Source: an uncultured Bermanella sp. (lineage in GTDB: Bacteria > Pseudomonadota > Gammaproteobacteria > Pseudomonadales > Oceanobacteraceae). Taken from it: a stretch of DNA of 18,653 bases. The stretch covers positions 1-18,653 of the forward strand of contig CAJXIK010000009.1 in NCBI GenBank assembly GCA_913054445.1, in the 5' to 3' direction. Below are positions 7,623-14,111 of the stretch, one piece after another (positions within the stretch are counted from its first letter, which is position 1; each line of letters begins with the position of its first letter). Both the position numbers and the translations under genes were made by a program. The notes beneath the pieces are model-generated. The model was not told the DNA's origin. It was given only the letters and a program-made list of their open reading frames with translations, and did not search any database.

Positions 7623-8489
7623 TTAAGCCATCTCGCTCAACATGCCTTTCACTTTGTTCATGGCGTTTTTTTCTAGCTGGCGAATGCGCTCGGCCGACAC
7701 ACCGTATTCGGCGGCCAATTCGTGCAAGGTGGCCTTGTCTTCCTGCAACCAGCGACGCGCTAAGATGTCTTGGCTGCGATCATCCAGTTCCAGCATGGCC
7801 TCCTTGAGGCGAGCGCTGGAGTCCTGCTGATAATTTTCTTGCTCCACCATGGCCGCAGGTTCGAAGCTGTGGTCTTCTAGGTAGTTGACCGGTGCCTTGT
7901 AGGCGGAGTCATCGTCGTCAGCCACTGGGCTATCGAAGGTGGCATCGTAGGAGGTTAGGCGACCTTCCATTTCATGCACATCCTTGAGCTTCACACCTAG
8001 GTCATCGGCGATGTTTTGCGCTTCTTTTGCGTTTAACCAACCCAGCTTCTTCTTGGCACCGCGCAGGTTAAAGAACAACTTACGCTGGGCTTTAGTGGTG
8101 GCCACCTTGACGATGCGCCAGTTTTTTAAGATATATTCGTGAATCTCGGCCTTGATCCAGTGTACCGCGAAGCTCACTAGGCGCACGCCCACCTCGGGAT
8201 TAAAGCGCTTCACCGCTTTCATGAGGCCCACGTTGCCTTCTTGAATGAGGTCGGACTGGTTAAGACCATAACCACTGTAACTGCGGGCGATATGCACCAC
8301 AAATCTCAGGTGCGAAACCACTAAGTGGCGGGCTGCCTCTAAGTCGCCATCAAAATATAGGCGTTCGGCAATTTCTTTTTCTTCGGGGGCGGTTAATACA
8401 GCGATGCCGCCGATGGCATTCAAATAGCCATCGATGTCGCGACCCGGCGTTAAACTAGCAATGTTTTGAGCCATTAGGCTAGTGTTCAT
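7623..8489 (-). CDS. rpoH: RNA polymerase heat-shock sigma factor (sigma32)
   Basis: The 288-aa protein is a full-length group 3 sigma factor of the RpoH type. Regions 2.1-2.4 run through RHLVVSHLRFVVHIARSYSGYG, DLIQEGNVGLMKAVKRFNP and SFAVHWIKAEIHEYILKNWR. The RpoH box QRKLFFNLR is at 135-143, and the region 4.2 helix-turn-helix TLHELAAEYGVSAERIRQLE lies near the C-terminus. It directs core RNA polymerase to chaperone and protease promoters. ATG 8489 has an AGGAG site about 12 bases upstream. Two promoter candidates and a leader hairpin are visible upstream. Its position downstream of ftsYEX on the same strand is the usual gammaproteobacterial order, but here repeats separate them. Confidence 0.98.
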   Translation of the reverse strand: MNTSLMAQNIASLTPGRDIDGYLNAIGGIAVLTAPEEKEIAERLYFDGDLEAARHLVVSHLRFVVHIARSYSGYGLNQSDLIQEGNVGLMKAVKRFNPEVGVRLVSFAVHWIKAEIHEYILKNWRIVKVATTKAQRKLFFNLRGAKKKLGWLNAKEAQNIADDLGVKLKDVHEMEGRLTSYDATFDSPVADDDDSAYKAPVNYLEDHSFEPAAMVEQENYQQDSSARLKEAMLELDDRSQDILARRWLQEDKATLHELAAEYGVSAERIRQLEKNAMNKVKGMLSEMA

Positions 8490-8508
8490 TTTCTTCTTTT
8501 TCTCCTGA

Positions 8509-8532
8509 TAATGCCTGCATATTCAAGCATTA
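8509..8532 (-). promoter_or_regulatory. Leader hairpin just upstream of the rpoH ribosome-binding site
   Basis: On the minus strand TAATGCTTG pairs with CAGGCATTA (9 bp with one G-U) around an AATATG loop, ending two bases before the AGGAG site at 8502-8506. It does not itself cover the Shine-Dalgarno. It may shape access to the start region or bound a larger temperature-sensitive fold, as known for the rpoH leader in E. coli. Function is inferred only. Confidence 0.4.
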
Positions 8533-8551
8533 GCTTATTTAACTGCTTGGC

Positions 8552-8580
8552 AGTGTAGCACCGCCTTTTTTAAGCGCCAA
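8552..8580 (-). promoter_or_regulatory. Predicted sigma70 promoter of rpoH
   Basis: On the minus strand TTGGCG (8575-8580) and TACACT (8552-8557) are separated by 17 bp. Transcription would start near 8545, leaving a leader of about 55 nt. The boxes and spacing fit a housekeeping promoter. Confidence 0.6.
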
Positions 8581-8647
8581 GGCCGTAATTGGCACTTTAT
8601 GGTAATTCTTTGTTCCCCTAGGGAGACATTGCACGGCTTCAGCTTAA

Positions 8648-8674
8648 TATAGACATCGAGAAAGCTCTAAGTTC
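8648..8674 (-). promoter_or_regulatory. Predicted sigmaE/AlgU-type promoter of rpoH
   Basis: On the minus strand GAACTT (8669-8674) is followed after 15 bp by TCTATA (8648-8653). This resembles the GAACTT-N16-TCTGA pattern of sigmaE (E. coli) and AlgU (Pseudomonas). rpoH is a known target of this sigma class in both groups, which raises the prior. The TCTATA box is one base from TCTGATA-type elements and the spacer is at the short end. Confidence 0.5.
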
Positions 8675-8708
8675 AATTTATATAGACTGCCTGATGCGTT
8701 AACGTACC

Positions 8709-8826
8709 TAGCCAGCCTGAAATGGTATTGCTGCCATTTGTGGTCGCTGTAAACCATCCATGGGCGCTTCCTTAAAACGTCCCTGTTTTAAAGACCACAA
8801 ATTGAAGCAATACCATTCCAGGCTAA
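8709..8826 (-). repeat. Long-stem interspersed repeat, copy 3 (core on minus strand)
   Basis: Arms 8714-8745 and 8793-8824 match as inverted repeats at 29 of 32 positions (left arm begins AGCCTGAAATGGTATTGC). The interior contains a 7-bp TTAAAAC/GTTTTAA hairpin (8772-8791). On the minus strand the core starts GGAAGCGCCCATGGATGG and runs to GCGACC (8744-8770). The core orientation is opposite to that of copies 1, 2 and 4. It lies in the rpoH-ftsX gap, about 40 bp upstream of the sigmaE-type promoter of rpoH. Confidence 0.8.
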
Positions 8827-8937
8827 ACATCACCACCTGCGAAGGTCTCGATAACATAAGCGTGACCATCATTGGCTGGCTTACTCATCTAGGATGCTAA
8901 AAGAAAAGAACTGATATTCAAGCGACCACAATGTATT

Positions 8938-9050
8938 AGCTTAGGGGTTTAGCTCTGCTATTTGAGGGTATTTTTGGCATGGATGCCAAAGTAAGCCTCC
9001 ATGGACGGATGCACGGCGACCTCAAATAGCAGGGCTAAACCCCTAGGCTG
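8938..9050 (+). repeat. Long-stem interspersed repeat, copy 4
   Basis: Arms 8938-8967 and 9020-9049 match at 28 of 30 positions; both differences become G-U pairs in plus-strand RNA. An inner 7-bp hairpin TTTGGCA/TGCCAAA with a TGGA loop (8973-8990) is followed by the core AAGCCTCCATGGACGGATGC (8993-9012) and then ACGGCGACC. The right end CTAGGCTG matches the family terminus. The element ends 14 bp after the ftsX stop, so it could affect the 3' end of the fts transcript, though no T tract is present. Confidence 0.8.
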
Positions 9051-9063
9051 ACGATACCAGCCC

Positions 9064-10044
9064 TTAAGGCTTAATCTTCGCTAGGTGCCGCGCCACCGCT
9101 AGCCAGGCCCCAAACCAACCTAGCAGGACGCCATCCAGAATCAATATTAAGCTGTCGCCAAAACTCAGCCCTTGCAGCACAAAGTCGCTGCCATATAAGA
9201 CGATGAGGTTTTCCACCGGCCCAGAGAGCCAATAAAGCCCGGCGCTGAGCAGCGCATAGGCAATTAGGCCGCCCCCCAGCCCAAACCAGATGCCAGTGTA
9301 TAAGAATGGGCGGCGCACGAAGGCATCGGTGCCCCCCACTAGCTTCACCACTAAGATTTCATCGCGGCGGCTCTCGATAGAGAGGCGGATGGTGTTGCCG
9401 ATAATCAGCAATACCGCTAGGCCCAATAGCGCCGCGAGGGCCCATACCAGCCTCTGCCCCAGCTCCATGAACTGAAACAAACGCTTCACCCATAGCAGGT
9501 CGAGCTGCACCGACTCCACATGGCGCAATTGCGAGAGGGTCTGTTCCAGCGCTTGCAGCGCATCACTGCCCATGCCATCTAGGTTGGGTATGACGCTGAT
9601 GACCCCAGGCAGCGGGTTGTCTTCGAGGCCGTGCACCACATCACTAAGGCCGGTGGCGGCGCTAAATTCAGACAATGCCTGCTCGGGGCTAGTGTACTGC
9701 GCCAGCCGCACGTGCGGCAGCTGCTGAATTTCGTCGCTGAGGGCCTGACCAAACCTGGGCAGGGTCTCGGTCTTCAGGTAGACGCTTAATTGGCTGCTCT
9801 GATCCCAACTGCGGCTGAGCTGCTTGACGTTCTCGAGGGACACATACAGGGTCATGGGCAAGGCGAGGGCGATGGCCAGCACCACCCAGGTCATGGCGCT
9901 GCTGGCGGGCGACTTAAGCAGGCGCTGCAAGCTTTCCATGGCGGTGAGCTTATGATGCTGCACATAGGCCGCCCAGCGACTCTGAGTGGTGATCTTGCTG
10001 TGTCGCGCCCCGCTCACCCGCGAATAGAGTGGTTGTTTAGCCAC
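9064..10044 (-). CDS. ftsX: Cell division protein FtsX (FtsEX permease subunit)
   Basis: FtsX is the membrane half of the FtsEX ABC complex, which controls septal peptidoglycan hydrolases through periplasmic activators such as EnvC. From GTG 10044 it is 326 aa. The N-terminus is cytoplasmic. Membrane segments lie near 50-70, 197-219, 247-272 and 297-318, with a large periplasmic domain between the first two, the normal FtsX topology. GTG 10044 is chosen because a perfect AGGAGG lies eight bases upstream and the gene then overlaps ftsE by only 8 nt. An ATG eight codons earlier would place the Shine-Dalgarno inside the gene. Order ftsY-ftsE-ftsX-rpoH is standard. Confidence 0.95.
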   Translation of the reverse strand: MAKQPLYSRVSGARHSKITTQSRWAAYVQHHKLTAMESLQRLLKSPASSAMTWVVLAIALALPMTLYVSLENVKQLSRSWDQSSQLSVYLKTETLPRFGQALSDEIQQLPHVRLAQYTSPEQALSEFSAATGLSDVVHGLEDNPLPGVISVIPNLDGMGSDALQALEQTLSQLRHVESVQLDLLWVKRLFQFMELGQRLVWALAALLGLAVLLIIGNTIRLSIESRRDEILVVKLVGGTDAFVRRPFLYTGIWFGLGGGLIAYALLSAGLYWLSGPVENLIVLYGSDFVLQGLSFGDSLILILDGVLLGWFGAWLAVARHLAKIKP

Positions 10045-10753
10045 GTTCAAGCCCTCCTGGTTGAGCATCTGTACCGCCCACGGTCGCCGCTCTGTCCCCC
10101 AGCAAGCGCCCCCCTTTCAAGGCGATAACCCTGTGGTTTAGGCCCGCGATGAGGTTTACATCATGACTGGCGATTAACACCGAAACCCCCACATCATTGA
10201 ACTGCTCGAAGAGGTTCATGATTTCGCGGCTGAGCTTAGGGTCGAGGTTGCCGGTGGGCTCATCGGCGAGGATGAGGCTGGGTTTGTTCACCACCGCCCG
10301 CGCGATGCCCACCCGCTGCTGTTCGCCGCCGCTCAATTCGATGGGCGATTTTTTCTCGAAACGCAACAGGCCCACCTTATCGAGGGAGGCCCTAACGCGG
10401 CGCTCTAGGTCGCGGCTGCTATAGCCACTGATGCGCAGGGGCAGCGCCACGTTCTCAAACACGCTGCGATCGAAGAGCAATTGGTGATTTTGAAAGACGA
10501 CCCCCACGCGGCGGCGGTGATAGGGAATTTGGCCGTCAGAGAGGTGCGCGAGGTTCACCCCATCCACCAGCACTTGCCCCTGGCTTGCCTTCTCCATGAG
10601 CATGATTAACTTAAGTAAGGTGCTCTTACCTGCCCCGGAATGACCGGTGAGGAAGGCAATCTCCCCTTGGTTGATCTCGAAGCTCAATTCACTCAGAGCC
10701 TGGTGACCACCTGCATAGCTTTTGCTGACGTTATCGAAGTGAACGTGGGCCAA
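10037..10753 (-). CDS. ftsE: Cell division ATP-binding protein FtsE
   Basis: This is the ABC ATPase partner of FtsX, recruited to the Z ring. The 238-aa protein has Walker A GHSGAGKST (37-45), Q-loop VVFQNHQLL, signature LSGGEQQRVGIARA, Walker B LILADEPTG and switch ASHD. The start codon is TTG (10753-10751), with AAGGA eight bases upstream; no ATG or GTG gives the conserved first residues AHVHFDNVSKSY. After the usual end near GGRLLG there is a tail of about 20 residues rich in Gly and Ala that extends over the ftsX start and contains the ftsX ribosome-binding site. It is separated from ftsY by about 210 bp holding REP-like repeats. Confidence 0.96.
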   Translation of the reverse strand: MAHVHFDNVSKSYAGGHQALSELSFEINQGEIAFLTGHSGAGKSTLLKLIMLMEKASQGQVLVDGVNLAHLSDGQIPYHRRRVGVVFQNHQLLFDRSVFENVALPLRISGYSSRDLERRVRASLDKVGLLRFEKKSPIELSGGEQQRVGIARAVVNKPSLILADEPTGNLDPKLSREIMNLFEQFNDVGVSVLIASHDVNLIAGLNHRVIALKGGRLLGDRAATVGGTDAQPGGLERG

Positions 10754-10819
10754 GACTCAAATCCTTCTGTGGTGTTTATTTAATGGCGCTGGCTACCGCT
10801 TTCAGCTACTGAATGGCCT

Positions 10820-10936
10820 AGGGGATTTCCGCTGGGGTGGCCTAAGGGATTTCGGCCACGGGGTGGCCTCGTACGAGGGCACCCCGTGCCCGAATCTCTT
10901 GGCAATAAACCTAAATCCCTTGGCAACAAGCCCCTA
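10820..10936. repeat. BIME-like cluster of inverted REP elements between ftsY and ftsE
   Basis: The centre 10857-10888 is a 32-bp palindrome with one mismatched pair around CCTCGTACGAGG. It is made of two REP-like units head to head: a minus-strand unit (10847-10874, GATTTCGGCCACGGGGTGGC) and a plus-strand unit (10871-10896, GTACGAGGGCACCCCGTGCC). Each unit has a 6-bp hairpin with a 3-base loop. A degenerate minus-strand unit lies at 10822-10844. On the other side, AATCTCTTGGCAA and AATCCCTTGGCAA (10893-10926) form a short tandem that complements the left flank. No gene is present in this 209-bp gap. It may affect ftsY-ftsE cotranscription. Confidence 0.75.
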
Positions 10937-10940
10937 CCCA

Positions 10941-10966
10941 AATCCCGCGCAGCCCCTGCTTACTAC
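10941..10966 (-). repeat. Degenerate REP-like unit at the ftsY stop codon
   Basis: On the minus strand GTAG (10963-10966) is followed by TAA and a GCAG-GGG-CTGC hairpin (10949-10959), then GCGGGATT. This is the head-plus-hairpin layout of the REP-like units nearby, with the hairpin sequence inverted. The TAG of the GTAG head is the ftsY stop codon. Membership is less certain than for the other units. Confidence 0.45.
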
Positions 10967-12189
10967 TTAGCGCTCGGTTCCTGATCGGAAAACAGCGCCT
11001 GAATAAACTGCTCACGATCAAAAGGCCTTAAATCGTCTATCTGCTCGCCCACGCCGATGAAGCGCACGGGCATGGCAAGCTCCTTAGCGATGGCAAATAA
11101 CACCCCACCCTTAGCGGTGCCGTCGAGCTTACTGACACTCAGGCTGGTCACGCCCACCGCCTGCTGGAATAGCTTGGCCTGGCTTAAGGCATTTTGGCCG
11201 GTGCCTGCATCCAGTACCAGCATGACCTCGTGGGGAGCATTGGCGTCGAGTTTTTTCATGACGCGCACTACTTTTTCCAGTTCTTGCATGAGGTGCGCCT
11301 TGTTTTGCAAGCGCCCGGCGGTATCGGCGATGACGATGTCGATGCCCTTAGACTGCGCCGACTGCACCGCATCGAAAATCACCGAGGCACTGTCGGCACC
11401 CGTGTGCTGGGCCACCACCGGCACCGCATTACGCTCGCCCCAGGCCTGTAATTGCTCGACGGCGGCGGCACGGAAAGTGTCTCCGGCGGCCAGCATCACC
11501 GAATGCCCTTCGTTCTGAAAGCGTTTGGCCATCTTGCCGATGGTGGTGGTCTTGCCCACACCGTTAACGCCCACCATTAATATCACATAGGGCTTTTTGC
11601 TGGTGTCGATCACCAACGGGGCATGACAAGGTATGAGCATGTCGCTTAGGCTGATCTTGAGGGCCTCGTATAAGGCATCGCTGTCTTTTAGTTCTTTACG
11701 GCTGGCGCGTCCCGTTAGGTCGTCGATGATCTCTTGGGTGGCGGCCACCCCCACATCGGCCATTAATAGCTGGGTTTCAATCTCCTCTAGCAGCTCGTCG
11801 TCGATCTCTTTTTTACCCAGCAACAGGGCACCTAAGCCACCGGCTAGGTTGTTGCGAGTGCGCGCTAAGCCAGACTTAATGCGCGAGAAGAAGCCCCGTT
11901 TGGCGGGCTTGGCAGGCTCGCTCTGCGGCTCTGGCTCAGGCTCAGGCTCAGGCTCAGGTGCTGGCTCTGGCTCTGGCTCTGGCTCTGGCGGCACCACAGC
12001 GGGTATCGCCACTGGCGCGAGCACTGCTTCAGCTGGTTCTGGCGCTACCTGCGCAGGCGCTTCTGTAGCCTGTATTGGCTCTGCTGCAACCGGTACTGGT
12101 GCGGGTGTCTGCGCCGACTCTGCACTGACAGCGGCGGCCTCAGCTGCTTTTTTTGCTGCCTTTTTCTTGGATTTACCCCAACCGAACAT
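10963..12189 (-). CDS. ftsY: Signal recognition particle receptor FtsY
   Basis: FtsY is the SRP receptor GTPase that delivers ribosome-nascent-chain complexes to SecYEG. The 408-aa protein has an N-terminal A domain of about 97 residues. It begins MFGWGKSKKKAAKKAAEAAA and contains a run of alternating Pro-Glu at about 69-92. The membrane-binding amphipathic helix FFSRIKSGLARTRNNLAGGL follows (about 100-119). The NG domain has GVNGVGKTTT (207-216), DTFRAAAVEQL (237-247), DTAGR (289-293) and SKLDGTAKGG (353-362). The Pro-Glu tract is built from two hexanucleotide blocks, so its length may vary between strains. The stop codon lies in a REP-like head. The gene is divergent from the M16-like gene. 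Confidence 0.97.
   Translation of the reverse strand: MFGWGKSKKKAAKKAAEAAAVSAESAQTPAPVPVAAEPIQATEAPAQVAPEPAEAVLAPVAIPAVVPPEPEPEPEPAPEPEPEPEPEPQSEPAKPAKRGFFSRIKSGLARTRNNLAGGLGALLLGKKEIDDELLEEIETQLLMADVGVAATQEIIDDLTGRASRKELKDSDALYEALKISLSDMLIPCHAPLVIDTSKKPYVILMVGVNGVGKTTTIGKMAKRFQNEGHSVMLAAGDTFRAAAVEQLQAWGERNAVPVVAQHTGADSASVIFDAVQSAQSKGIDIVIADTAGRLQNKAHLMQELEKVVRVMKKLDANAPHEVMLVLDAGTGQNALSQAKLFQQAVGVTSLSVSKLDGTAKGGVLFAIAKELAMPVRFIGVGEQIDDLRPFDREQFIQALFSDQEPSAK
11914..11985 (-). repeat. Hexanucleotide (Pro-Glu) repeat tract within ftsY
   Basis: Two adjacent blocks of 6-bp units lie in the A domain of ftsY. On the plus strand one uses GGCTCA repeats (about 11934-11958) and the other GGCTCT repeats (about 11964-11989), with a GGTGCT unit between them. 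Both encode Pro-Glu, so changes in unit number keep the frame. Confidence 0.8.
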
Positions 12190-12292
12190 GGGCCCATTTC
12201 CATCTAGTAAAATAAAACAGCTATCCTAACATTAGTGGCCTTTAAAAACTGTATGGCAATATAAAAAGTCGGCCCCACGCACAAGGATCTGC

Positions 12293-13462
12293 ATGAGTTC
12301 ATCCCGCCCCCCCAAGTTCAGTCGCGTGAGCCTTAATCTGCTGATGCTGGTCTCTATCGTGCTGATTGTGATCCTCTACGAACCCTTGGCTAAGCAGACC
12401 GAATCGCCTCTGCCGCAGGCCCCTCAGCTCGATGCCAGCATTTGGCTGAGCGACAGCGGCAGCCAAGTGTGGTTTCACCCCGCCCTCGCCGACGGCATAG
12501 AGATACAACTTTGGTTCCGCGCCGGTTTCCGCTACGACGGGCAGCACAAGGGTCGGGCTCACCTGTTGGCGCAGCTGCTCAAATACGAGAGCGTACAGCG
12601 CAAGCTGCCCATGGCGGTGTCCCTAGATCAAGACTTCATCAAGATCGCTCTGCACCTAAGCGGCTCGCCCGTGGTGCTTAAGCGGCAAATAGAGCAGAGC
12701 CAGGCCCTGCTTTACCACCCACAACTCAGCCGTACTCGGCTCAACAAATTACGCCACAGCCGTACCAGCCTGAGCGAGGACTTACGCCAGCAAGCCTACG
12801 GCCAACACGCCTACGCCGGGCCACAGCGCGGCACCGCACACTCCCTACGGGAAATAAGCCGCGCCGACCTGCAAAGTTTTCATCACCACTACCTGCACCC
12901 CCAGCGCTTGTCTGCCAGCATCGTGGGCGATGTAAGCGAACGCAGCGCCGCCATCATCATGGAATCCCTGCTGCCCACCTCGGCGCACATAGCCGCCAGC
13001 GACGCCCCCTTAATGCCACTGGTGGCGCGCCATGCCAGCCACGACAACATGGCGGTATTGGTAAAGCCTGGCCTCAGCAACCTGCGCCAGCCACAACAGC
13101 AAGAACGCTTGGTAAAGGATTACCTGCTCATGCAGGTGCTGCAAGACAGACAACCCAGCCACAGCAGGTGGGTCACGGGGCAGAGCAACAACACGCTATT
13201 TTTACAGCAGCTGGCGCAATTTAGACAAAACATGCGAGAGCACGCCGATTGGGATATGATACTGAGCGCCAAACGCCGCTTAGCGAGCCACTGGTTACAA
13301 CAGGTGGCCGGAGCCAAGGCCCTAAGCCGTTATCTAGTACATTTAAATGCCTACGACCTACCTGTGAACCACATGCAGCTAAACCTCCAACACTTGCAGT
13401 CCATCACCCTGGACAGCTGGCAACAATTTTACCAGACGCAATTAAGCGAAATATCGCTTTAA
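12293..13462 (+). CDS. M16-family peptidase-like protein, predicted catalytically inactive
   Basis: The 389-aa protein has one N-terminal membrane helix (about 12-29) and an M16-type fold pattern. The block QLWFRAGFRYDGQHKGRAHLLAQL matches the zinc-site region of M16B peptidases, but the HxxEH motif reads H90-L-L-A93-Q94, so zinc cannot be bound normally. GPQRGTAHSLREISRADLQSFHHHYLHPQRLSASIVGDV matches the usual domain end. It is shorter than typical M16B proteins (about 430-460 aa), with the second domain reduced. In pseudomonads, from memory, two M16 genes sit between ftsY and rsmD and one partner is inactive; here only an inactive-type protein remains. ATG 12293 follows AAGGA. It is probably a membrane-anchored periplasmic protein of unknown role. 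Confidence 0.75.
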   Translation: MSSSRPPKFSRVSLNLLMLVSIVLIVILYEPLAKQTESPLPQAPQLDASIWLSDSGSQVWFHPALADGIEIQLWFRAGFRYDGQHKGRAHLLAQLLKYESVQRKLPMAVSLDQDFIKIALHLSGSPVVLKRQIEQSQALLYHPQLSRTRLNKLRHSRTSLSEDLRQQAYGQHAYAGPQRGTAHSLREISRADLQSFHHHYLHPQRLSASIVGDVSERSAAIIMESLLPTSAHIAASDAPLMPLVARHASHDNMAVLVKPGLSNLRQPQQQERLVKDYLLMQVLQDRQPSHSRWVTGQSNNTLFLQQLAQFRQNMREHADWDMILSAKRRLASHWLQQVAGAKALSRYLVHLNAYDLPVNHMQLNLQHLQSITLDSWQQFYQTQLSEISL

Positions 13463-13502
13463 ACAACCCCTGCGCCCGTACATATTTCTATAAGGTTCTC
13501 AC

Positions 13503-14111
13503 ATGGCTAAAAAATCCGGCAACCGCCTACGCATCATCGGCGGCCAATGGCGCAGCCGTTTCTTGCCTTTTCCCGACGTTGATGGCCTGCGCCCCACCAC
13601 CGACCGTGTCCGTGAAACCCTGTTTAACTGGCTGCAACCCGTGGTGCATGGCGCAGCCGTGCTGGACGTATTTGCCGGTTCTGGAGCCCTCGGTTTCGAG
13701 GCACTATCACGCGGTGCGCGCAGCCTGACTCTCATTGAAAAAAACCCCAAGGCCGCCCAACAGCTCAGCGCCAACATCCAAACCCTAAACGCGACCACCG
13801 CCCAGGTTAAACAAACCGATGCCCTGCATTATTTAGCACAGCCGCAAATAGCACAGCCGCAGACGCCGTTTGATTTAATATTTTTAGACCCCCCTTTTAG
13901 CCAAGGCTTATTGCCCGAATGCATCGCGCTAATCGAGAGCCATGGCTTATTGGCGGATGACGGTTGGATATACATAGAAAGCGAACAAGATTTGGCCAGC
14001 CTTAATATTCCCCCACACTGGGATTTACACCGCGAGAAAAAGGCCGGGCAAGTGCGACTGTGCCTATATTGTAGGAGGGCAGCCCCTGCCCGAAAGGCGC
14101 TAGAGGATTAA
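13503..14111 (+). CDS. rsmD: 16S rRNA (guanine966-N2)-methyltransferase
   Basis: RsmD methylates G966 of 16S rRNA in the small subunit. The 202-aa protein has LRIIGGQWRSRFLPFP at the start, RPTTDRVRETLFNWL, SAM motif VLDVFAGSGALGFEALSRGA (53-72) and the catalytic LDPPF (128-132). It is slightly longer than E. coli RsmD. A 15-bp tandem duplication gives AQPQIAQPQ near 112-120. After the conserved KKAGQVRLCLY the last ~13 residues (CRRAAPARKALED) are encoded by a REP-like element, so the natural C-terminus was probably replaced or extended by repeat insertion. ATG 13503 has AAGG upstream; the gene is 40 bp after the M16-like gene. Confidence 0.95.
   Translation: MAKKSGNRLRIIGGQWRSRFLPFPDVDGLRPTTDRVRETLFNWLQPVVHGAAVLDVFAGSGALGFEALSRGARSLTLIEKNPKAAQQLSANIQTLNATTAQVKQTDALHYLAQPQIAQPQTPFDLIFLDPPFSQGLLPECIALIESHGLLADDGWIYIESEQDLASLNIPPHWDLHREKKAGQVRLCLYCRRAAPARKALED

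Noticed and set aside
170..9050. Long-stem repeats as integron attC sites
   Set aside because: attC sites are also variable palindromes, but the required GTTRRRY/RYYYAAC core sites are absent, there is no integrase, and the elements lie between core genes without cassettes.
11633..12229. Plus-strand 198-aa open frame opposite ftsY, rich in Gly-Ser
   Set aside because: It is the antisense of the Pro-Glu repeat and FtsY coding sequence; low complexity and no family resemblance.
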